From: Asterochloris sp. CNOR1
Taxonomy: Eukaryota > Chlorophyta > Trebouxiophyceae > Trebouxiales > Trebouxiaceae
Length of the DNA: 64,000 bases
Assembly (NCBI GenBank): GCA_963969365.1
Contig: OZ017762.1
Location: 1,178,001-1,242,000 of the forward strand
Direction: 5' to 3'
Below are positions 55,301 through 64,000 of the stretch, one piece after another. The translations under genes were made by a program, and so were the position numbers. How positions within the stretch are numbered: the first letter of the stretch is position 1; the number at the start of each line of letters is the position of its first letter. The notes beneath the pieces are model-generated. The model saw only the letters and a program-made list of their open reading frames with translations. It was not told the DNA's origin and searched no databases.

Positions 55301-58300
55301 ATTGGCCCTCCTCTTTGTGGGCCAGAGCTGTGTCTGGAATGCATGCAGGGCTCTCAGCATGGAGGCCAAAAGGCTTGCCCAGTCAGAGTCGAATTGCTTC
55401 AAGAATGCTGCAGGGCGTGGGCTGTGTCGCGCAAACAGGTGTGCAAGGGGAACTCTGTAAGCTGCACCATCTGCAGGCTGCTGGCAGACGCATGCCTCTG
55501 CCCCAGCTGCTGCCTCTCGCACTGGCAACTCTGCTGCTGCTTTATGCTGCAGGCTTGGAAAGCCTGTCCTCTCTCCAAACCACACCCACCTGCAGGCTGC
55601 CGGCAGCTGCATGCTTCTGCCTCAGCTGCTGCCTCAGGCAGTGGCGACTGTGCTGTTGCCTTATGCTGCAGGCAGGCAGCCAGACAGACACATCCGTCAT
55701 TGTACACCACACCTACCTGCAGGCTGCTGGCGGAGGCATGCTTCTGCTCCAGTTGCTGCCTCAGGCGCTTGACCCTGCGCTCCGCGTGGGATAGGTCGCA
55801 GGACTTTTGCCGCAGCTCCCCAGCAGCGGCAGCTGCTGCGTTGCGGGCCTTCCTGCACTCCTCGCTCAGATGGTGCACCTGAGCCTGCAGCGCAGAGTGG
55901 GCTGCAGCTCCCCAGCACTTGCAGCCGCTGCAGTCCTGGCTCATATGTTCATCTTGGCCTGCGTGGCAGCCTTAGGCAGAAGTGGGCCGCGGCCCCCCAA
56001 GCACCGTTACCCGCTGCTCTCTCAGGGTGTTCCTACACCTGCTTGCTCAAGTGTTGCACTTGCGCCTGCATGGCAGGAGGGTGAATGAGGCACGCAGCAG
56101 CAGCCGGACCTGTACCTCACCGGGATCGATTGCAGCCACAACCCTGGCCTTCCTGCACTCCTCAGACCGGCAGGGAACCACAGCAATGTGCATCACCTTC
56201 CATGTGCGATGGTGATTGCGGTGACAGCTCACACATATTCCAGATGGTTGTGAAGACATTATAAGGTGGTGAGCACTCCTTGTCGGCTGCCAATGGCTAG
56301 TGGTATTGTCTGATGGCGGCGCTTGCGGTGGCGCCACAGACATAGTGTCCTGTCATCTCGAAGCATCTAAGGACCTCAATCACTGGCCAACGTCTTGCCA
56401 GTGCCCAGATTCATTTGTGATCCCTCGACTTCTTGCTGCAGCCTCTCCTGCGCCACTGCCGCAGCAGCAACACTCTACAATGGGCAGTGCAGCGAATTGA
56501 ACCCCCATTACATTGATTAAGCAATAAACTAAATCTCTGGCCAGCTTCTGCCCAAAAGCAAAGCTGACCTTTGCCCCCGTCACCTCCTGCAGCAGCCTTC
56601 CTTGCGCCACTGCAGCAGCGGCCTGGCTCTCGCTCAGGGTGCCCTCTGCCTCCTGCAGCCTCTGCAGCAGGTGTTGTGCCCGCCCCTCGGCCCGCTGACG
56701 GGCCTGCTCTGCGGCACTCAACTCCTGCTGGATGGCAGCCAGCTGGCTGGCTGCGGCCCCATCGTGCGATGCCTGCTCCTGCTGCTGCTGCTCCAGCTGA
56801 GCGGCAGCCTGGCTCAGCTGCTGCTCCAGGCAAGCAACTGCAGCATCGTGCTGCTGTTGCAGAGAGGCACTGGCCTCCTTGTGCTGCTGCTGCAGCTGCT
56901 GCAGCTGGGCATCAGCCTGCCTCTGCTGCTGTTGAGCCTGCTTCAGATCCCTCTCCCGCTCCTGCAGCAGGCTGTGATGCTGGGCTTGCTGCCCTGCAGC
57001 TTCCCTGGCAGAGGCCAGCTGCTGCTGGGACAGTGCCAGCTGTGCTCTGAGGCTTCCCAGCTCCCGCTGCAGAGCGGTGATGCGGGCCTCTGCTGTCCGG
57101 GTGGCTGCCTGTGCAGCGGCCACCTCTGCAATCAGGCCCTCTGCCTTTGCCTCTGCCTCCCACTTGGCTGCCTGGACAGCGACCAGCTCTGCAGACAAGT
57201 CGTCTTCCTGTGCTGCAGCATCCTTTCTGGCGTCCTGCATGCCAGGCAGCTTGCTCAGTTGGCTGGTGTTCCTAGACACCCTCACTCACTTTGTACAAGG
57301 AAGACAGCCTTGTTGATTGGGCATTGTGCAACACAAACCAGCACTTGTCAAGGCCGAGACAGCTGATAGCAAACAACCATAAGCCACTGTGCTGTTCAGC
57401 AACTGCGCAGCTGCGACTGCGGGAGGAAACGACAGATGAAAAGAAACCGCACTCAAAGGCGCCGCTCAACACATGAGCTGCAGTGATCAACGCAGGAGGG
57501 TACACAGTGGATGGCAAACAACGGGAAACCACCGCCTTGTGAGGACGTCCCCTACCTGTTGCTGCTGCAGGTCTGCAAGCTCTGCTTCCAGCGCCTGCAC
57601 CCTCTGGCTTGAGACCTCTCGCTGCTCCTGCGCAAAGCTCCCAGCCTCCTGCGCCGCAGCAAGCTGCTCCTGAAGGTCCAAGACTGTGGCCTCTGCAGAG
57701 GCTGCGGCGCCCTCAGCTGCTGCCACATGCCGCCTGACAGCGTCCAGCTGAGACTGGGCAGAGTTGCCAGTCTCCTGTGCAGCGCCAAGCTGTTTCTGCA
57801 GCTCCGCAGACCGTGTCTCTGCAGAGGCTCTCCCCTCCTGAAGTGCTGCATCCTGCTCCTCAAGCCTTGCCTGCCACTTGGCAGACAGGCCCTCAGCAGC
57901 CTGCACCTGCCCCTGCAGGCCTGATACCCGGGCCTCTGCCAAGGCAAGGGCCTCCCGCACTGTGCTCAGCTCCTCTCGGCTGGCTTGCACCAGCGCTGCA
58001 TGGTCAGCAGACAGGCAGGTGCGGGCTTGCAGCTGCTCCTCCAGGTCCGCAGCCCTGGCGTCTGCAGCAGTGGCGGCCCACTGCGCTGCTGCCGCGCGCT
58101 GCCTGGCCTCTTTCGTCTGTGCCTCAGCGGACATGCTTGTCTCCTGTGCAGATCTAAACTCCTCCTGCACATCATGCAGGCAGCCCTGCCTGGATGCACT
58201 ACACACTCACAGCAATAGCTGCACAAGCACAGTTTACCAGTGCTGACGCTTGGTGGTCAAGAGGCTTCCAAGTGCATTGCCCATGTCATCACATGGTAAA

Positions 58301-61300
58301 CACACACAGCACAGAGGTGTAGTGCTGACGCTGGCCATGATGGCAAACAGACTGCTGACTGCCTGGCACCAGGACAAGCTGCAAGGCAGCCTACCTGCAG
58401 GCTGGTGATGGTCATCTCTGCATCCAACAGCCTTTCATGCTGCCTGGCAGCTGTTGCCTGTGCCTGCTCAGCGGCCTCGCGCAGAGCAGCAAGTTCCACC
58501 TGCAGGGGCAGCCAGGAGGCAGATCTCAGGCACGGGCAGGGCATCAGGTCCAGCAGGTCACTCAAGGGATCAGGCTGCACCATATTTTGCAGAGAGGTGA
58601 GCTGGCAGACAGGGCTGCCAATGCGAAGCTGTGCCGGCGCTGGCTGGGCACATTCATATGAACACATGCAGGTACCAGCTGGAGGCAGGAATGCACGCAG
58701 GCCGCTACTGCAATTGTGCTGCTGTAGCACAGCAACAGCTCGGATGGTGCAGGAGGTCAATGCATACCTCTGCAGCTGCCTTAAGGGCTGGGTCTGGCGC
58801 AGCAGCCTGTGCCTTCTGCAACTGCTCCTCCAGGTCTCGAATCTGAGCGGCATCAGCCTCCTGCTGGCTCAGGCCGGCAGCCTGCAGCTCCTGCTGCAGC
58901 AGCTGTATCTGGGCGAGGTCCCCTGCATGCTGCTCCTCTAGCCTGATCTCCTGAGCGGACAGCTCTGCTGTGTGCTGCTCCTGCAGGCCCTGCTTCAGGG
59001 CAGCCAGCTCCATCAAGTGCTGCTCGCGCAGGCCCTGCTGCAGGGCAGCCAGCTCCACCGAATGTTGCTCCCGCAAACTCTGCTGGGCACAGGCATGCTC
59101 AGCACGACACACTGCCAGCTCTTGGCAAGCCTCTTCCAGCTGCCTAGCTTGCTGCTCCTGCCCCTTCTCTGCATCCCTCAGCTCTGCAGCCCGCTGGATC
59201 AGCAGCTGCTTGACAGAAGCCCGGTCTGTGGCATGCTGCTCCTGGAGAGATCGGCTTAGCGAGGCAACGTCAAGCCTGTGCTGCTCCTGCTGTAAGGCTG
59301 TGGCCTGCGCATGTTGCTGCTGCAGCTGCTCAAGCTGAGCAGCAGCTTGGCTGAGCTGCTGCTGAGCCTGCACCACATCCCTCCCCTGCCGCTGCAGCAG
59401 GCTCTGCTGGTGGTCAGCAGCACCGAATCCGTCCACCCAGCCGTCCTGAGCTCGCTGCTCTGCGTGTTGCAGCTCAGCAGCGTGCTGCTCCCTGAGGTCC
59501 CGCTGCTGCTGCTCCAGCTGGTGCACTGCAGAGTTGTGCTGCTCCTGCAACCGCTGCATCTCCTGTTGGGCTGTCGCCAGCTGCTTCCTCAACCCACTCA
59601 GCTCAGCAGCATGTTGGCTCTGCACCTGGCCAAGCTGTGCAGCATGGCCTTCCTGCAGCTCAGCCAGCTGCTGCTTTGCAGCCAGGTGCTCCCTGCTGAG
59701 GCTCTCATTCTGCTGCTGTGTTTGAGCAAGGCTGACTGCCTGCTCCGCCAGGTCTGCCTCCAGCCCATCCCTCACGCTGAGCAGCTCAGCAGCATGCCGC
59801 TCCTGCTGCGACTGCCTCTCGAGCTCTGCAGCCGCTGCCTCTGCAGGGTTGAGCAGCTGCCAGTGTCTTTCAGAGCCAGCAGCAGCTCCGGGCTGCCAGG
59901 GGTGCATGGAAAAACCTGGGGGGGGTTTCAGCATGACCTGCTGCACCCACTGCATGGCCCCTGTGTGCTCCCGCTGCTCTGCAGCCAGCCCATCTTGCAC
60001 CTGTAGCAGGCGCCTGGAGGTTGTCAAAACAGACACTGTCATTGTCTGTGTTGGGCTCTGGATGCCCCACGTGATGAATCCGCAGACTCGCTCTGCACAG
60101 TGCTCATCAGCTACTCAGCACACAGCAATGCCTCGGCAAGACAGCTGGGCTACAGGCAAACGAAATCATGCCGGACTGCTAGCCTCCCTGCTACCCGGCA
60201 GGTACAGTGTGCAGCACTTTCAAGGCTGGCCATCAGGCATGGCAAGACATGTGCAGCAGTCGCCCAACAGACATGTCCTTGCCTGGCGCAGCTCCTGCTG
60301 CAGAGCGTGCAGGACGGCAGCATGCTCCTGGCGTGCTGCCTTGTCAAGACGCTGCATGGATACAGCAGAGTTTGTGAGACGAACTGTTGCTCAGCAAGGG
60401 ATGCACATGATCGGCACTGCTGCTCAAAGCAAGAGCAACAAGCCTGAGATACACAGGCAGTCTGAGATGTGCACAGGTTGCGAGCCGCACAGGCCTTCGA
60501 CTTTAGAACCGTGAGCATCCCCGGTCACAGCCAATGCACTGAGCAGAATGAGATCTGTGCTCACAACCTTGGAGATTGCAAAAGCAGCATGAGTGCTGAC
60601 TGGGTTGCAGTCAACAATGTAACTTCCTTTCTTAGTGGCGGCAGCACCATGCAATTTAATTAAAGCAACTGCTGCCTCTGATAGCAGCAGTAGCCACAAA
60701 TTCCAATGGGCACACCATCAGTGAGGGTGGTGCCGCCCTGTGCTGCTCCTGCTGCAGGGCCAGCACCGACTGCGCCCCCTGCAGCATCTCTCCTAAGCTG
60801 CGCAGCGCTTCACAGTGCCGGGCCTGCAGCGCCGCCAGAGCCTGCTGCAGGGCAGCCTTTGCTGGAGGAGCCACCTGCAGCGGCACAAGCATGCTGACTG
60901 TTGGGTGTAGCTATCACAGGAATGCATGCAGTGCTATGCCAAGCCTGCATGGCCGCCAGCTATTAGCACTTGTGCTGCAGATCCTGCCGGCAGGGCAGCA
61001 CCGCTCCAGGCGGCCACCTGCAGCAGCAGCAGCAGGTGCATACAATCAGGCTCCAGCAGGCACCCTGGTCTCTGCAAGCAGGCACAATGCTCCACGCTGC
61101 ACAGCCTGCTTCCACAGGAAGCCCTGACTAGACTGCGCCATCAGGTGACAGGGATCAATTTGCACAGCAGTTTGCAGCCGAAGTTCCACCTTTGATAACA
61201 TTCATGGGACCTCTGCTATCCCACCTCATATCATACAGCCCATGTGCAACAGCCTCATTCCTCACTCTGCGTAGCTCAAGTCACGCACACCCACATTTGT

Positions 61301-64000
61301 TCAGCACTCAGGACCCCCCTGCCACCCGGCCCACCTCATCTGGCTGCCCGGCAGCTGCCACAGGCGCCTGTCTGAGCTCCGCAGCCTCGGCACTCAGCTT
61401 GGCGGCCCTGTCCTCTGCTGCAGCCAGCAGCTGCACCTGCTGTTGCAGACGGGCTCCTGCCTCACTGCGCTGCTGCTCTGCAATTGACAGCAGGGCATCA
61501 TGTGCTTGACCCCTGCAGGTGGGCAGCCACTGCAGTGAGGGAAGCTCCTTGCACCAATGGAAGACTGCAACTGGCTGCCCTGTAGCCTCTCATGCAGCTC
61601 TGCTGCTCTACCAAGCAGCCTGGTGTCCTGCCCATGGCCACTGCAGCCTGCGCCGCTGTGCTGCTTGTGCCGCAGCCAGCAAATATCAAGTGTCTGGTCC
61701 ATGCCAGCAAACACAGATGCACTGGACTTGTTACCGTCTGTGCCTGATGCTCTGTGAGCTCAGCCAAATGGGCAGCTGCTGCAGTCTGAGAGCCTGAGTT
61801 GACGTTCAGCCGGTGGCAGCAGGCCATGCTGAGATCCTGACTGCTACCAGGGCCCGAGGGCCACTTCTGTGTAGCTTAAGCTTCACTGATTTCCCACTCG
61901 CAAGCAGCTGAGCGCAGGCTCTCTCAACGGCTGCACACTGCTAAAACCCGGCGTCAAACCCTTCTTCACCCGCCTCTATTGGTGTCATGCACATGCAGCT
62001 GCCCGCCACACTATGATGCGACTTGAGCCAGGGCCTCCCTCCAGTCTGTCAAGGCAATTCTGCTCTGCACCAGCATGGACCATACCTTGCATCGACCTCT
62101 GCCAGCGCCTCTTGCAGCTGCACCCGCAGCTGGTCGGCCGCGCTGGCACCTGCTGCCTGCATGTGCTCCGCGCGCCTCAGCTGTGCCTCCAGCCTGCCTC
62201 TGTCTACAAAGGACTCTTCCAGCTGCTGTGCCAGGCTGTGCAGCTGCTCCTGCAGCAAGGTGATGTCAAGCTTGATCTAGATCACATTGTGGTGTGAGGC
62301 TCCCTGACAGGTTACCTCAACCCACGCTCATCTCATTGGTCTCAAGACTCTTGTGTATTGCGTAGTGAGCAAGGTGCAAAGCCATCTTTACACATTGTTG
62401 AGCAGGTTGCCCTCTCCTGTGACACTCACTGCCCACAGCGTCACGCATTTGGCTGAGCATGCATAGACGAGCTGACATTGTAGACAGAGGGACCATAATG
62501 TGCCCTACCGCCAGGCCAGGGTTGCATCAAAGTGAGTCTAATCTCATTGGGAAGGCTTGGACAAGGCTGCTGCGACCTGCTCGTCACCGATACCAGCAGG
62601 CCTGGAGCCGCACCGTCAGGCTGGGCTTGAAGGTTGAAGGGCCTGTGAACTGTCTGCCATCAGGAGGGGGCTACCCCAGGTCTGCTCAGACAACTTGCTA
62701 CAGGCAATCCCTTGAGCCATGTGCAGCATCACTGCCCTGCCACCTGGCAGGTCTGGTTCTGCCCCAGAGCCTCTGGCTGCTGTGTCACCCTCTCCAATGC
62801 AGCTCCGCCTCGCAGGGCGGGACAGAACACCCTGCCACGCACTTCCAGGGACCTGGCCTTCAGCAGTCTGGGGCTGCAGCCTGGACCTAGCACCAGCGAA
62901 CTATCCAAACCACCTCAATCCTGCCCAGGTAGGAAGCTGGACTGCCCCTAGAAGCCCTTGCTATGCATGCATGAGCCTAGAGGTGGCCGATGAGCAGATC
63001 ACAGACAGACCTGACGTGTGATGCCAAGCCTGGCTGGAAGCCCAGCTGCCCTGTCTGGGCCAGGGACGCCATGAGTGGGCCTGACAGTGGGGTAGAGATG
63101 ACCCAAAGGGTCCGGGATGGGGCACACCCGATTGCATGTAACCCTGCTGTACCCGCTCACTCAGCCCACCCAGTCCTACCACCTCTTCCTGTCTTACTTG
63201 ACCTCAGCCACCCGCATGTTGCCTGGTGCTCCACTTCCACCGACCCAGCCACTGCACCAACCTGCATCATTCCCTGCTGAGCTGCAGCCCCCTCATACTC
63301 CCGCACCCACGCCTCCAGCTGCTGTGCACGCTGCTGCAACCGCTGGTGGGCTGCTCCCTGATCTGACAGCCGCTCATGGGCTTGAAGCAGCTCCCGCTGC
63401 AGCAGAGCAATGGTTTGCTGGGCCAATAGCAACTTGTCGTCTTCTGGCTGCTGAGGACTATGGTCGGTAGCCATGACAATCACTGAGCCTGCAGGGCACA
63501 CCTGGCAGGTGTTGGTCAGAGGCAGAGGAGGACCCCCCCCTTGACAGCTGCTGTCATGGAGGCCAGAAGGCGTCCCGACTCCCCATTTGAGCGTTCCAGA
63601 GCCATGCACTGCTTGCGGGCCCGTTTCATGCATGCAATTGACTTGTCGAGTGGGCCGCCCACTGGCTGACACTGTTGTCCAGCCATTGCTGGCATTTCCA
63701 ACAATAGCTGGCTGGCACCACAGAAGAGCCATTCCTCTTGTCTGGCAGTGATGCACAGCTCACTGCACAGACGTTCACTGCGGACTAATGTGCACAACCC
63801 CACACACTTCAGAGACAGCCACCTGTGGGGATGACTGGGCCCCCATCGCTGGAGGAGTCGCTGTCAAACATTGCGTGGTGGCGCTCTCTCTGCCGGCGAG
63901 CCTCCGCCACCTGTGCAGCTGCAGCGCTGCCTGCAGCAGAGGCACCTGCAGGCAGAGACGTCAACCTGCGTGCTACCGGTCCTGCAGGTACAGCCCAGTC
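52302..64000 (-). CDS. Very large coiled-coil protein, 5' end outside the window
   Basis: Coding exons include, in minus order, about 63950-63833 (RQRERHHAMFDSDSSSDGG), 63474-63275, 62270-62090, 60880-60725, 60000-58768 (411 codons), parts of 58190-57556 and 57280-56600, about 54950-54760, 54330-54145, 54110-53490, 52568-52536 and a last exon 52493-52302 ending SSLLGEEQ. Almost all is Gln/Ala/Glu/Leu heptad coil, with a register of about 16 residues around LREQHLMELAALKQGLQEQH. It resembles golgin or centrosomal scaffolds only in composition, so I name no family. The C-terminal helix LNIIQHQNEQLDLYKAALDA is the least repetitive part and best for searching. Intervening exon limits are approximate. 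An alternative start at 63474 exists, but coding signal continues upstream. Confidence 0.65.
52509..52535 (-). repeat. 11-bp repeat creating tandem donor sites
   Basis: AGCACCTTGTC occurs twice in direct tandem (52509-52530) and is followed by a partial third AGCACC. On the minus strand this yields GTGCTG three times, 11 bp apart, at the donor of the penultimate exon (GAGCGG|GTGCTG). Alternative donor use would shift the frame. Confidence 0.75.
55471..55770 (-). repeat. Three-copy exon-edge array in the large coiled-coil gene
   Basis: Units with CTGCAGGCTGCYGGC followed by GCATGCYTCTGCYYCAG (plus strand) begin at 55471, 55590 and 55718, 119 and 128 bp apart. On the minus strand each reads as Glu/Ala-rich coil (EACLRQQPA-like) running into a donor. 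I cannot tell whether all three are exons or only one is. Confidence 0.8.

Noticed and set aside
56602-57366. Plus-strand Leu/Gln/Cys-rich frame of 254 codons
   Set aside because: A mirror of the minus-strand CAG-rich coiled-coil exon. Repetitive codons keep the opposite strand open.
59311-60006. Plus-strand Leu-rich frame of 231 codons
   Set aside because: Antisense to the 411-codon coiled-coil exon, and an artefact of CTG/CAG-rich codons.

Overview
The window is nuclear DNA of a unicellular eukaryote, most likely a chlorophyte green alga. A trebouxiophyte is my best guess, but no marker here proves it. Genes are cut into many short exons with GT-AG introns whose acceptors are nearly always CTGCAG or TGCAG. 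One protein is a thylakoid Tha4/TatA with a transit-peptide-like N-terminus, and another carries a basic, Ser-rich plastid-type leader. The gene set (cereblon, SPF30/SMNDC1, USB1, ARPC2, eS25, eL30, complex I MWFE, kinesin) is plainly eukaryotic. I rebuilt exons by hand from splice sites, reading phase and family resemblance. In almost every gene the phases close exactly.

Layout: 1-1876, no identified gene; 1877-2820 (+) 3' end of a SelO pseudokinase gene; 3397-7109 (-) Asp-box beta-propeller protein; 7442-8686 (+) YkgJ-type Cys-cluster protein; 8820-20346 (-) kinesin with a long helical and low-complexity tail; 20525-22197 (+) SRPBCC/polyketide-cyclase-like plastid protein; 22442-27576 (-) cereblon; 28806-29142 (-) complex I subunit NDUFA1/MWFE; 30079-31784 (-) USB1 U6 snRNA phosphodiesterase; 31874-36317 (+) coiled-coil protein; 36634-38127 (-) eS25; 38825-40103 (+) eL30; 40235-40934 (+) TatA/Tha4; 41252-45215 (+) tandem NTF2-like protein; 45372-49474 (-) SPF30/SMNDC1; 49690-52153 (+) ARPC2; 52302-64000 (-) very large coiled-coil protein that runs off the window. 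Genes mostly alternate as head-to-head and tail-to-tail neighbours, with very short shared promoters (as little as 89 bp between start codons). Two ribosomal protein genes (eS25 and eL30) form one such divergent pair.

The most unusual signal is not a gene. Across the window, introns are built from decaying tandem copies of the neighbouring exon edge. A unit of about 50-220 bp (commonly 75-125) contains a 3' splice acceptor plus the first 20-90 bases of the exon, repeated 2-7 times, with only the copy next to the complete exon intact. The same happens less often at donors. Young perfect duplications (26 bp, kinesin exon 8 acceptor) and very old ones coexist. This suggests an ongoing process of intron growth by tandem duplication, possibly creating decoy or poison exons. 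The cereblon intron with seven acceptor copies and the NTF2-like intron with four are the clearest cases.
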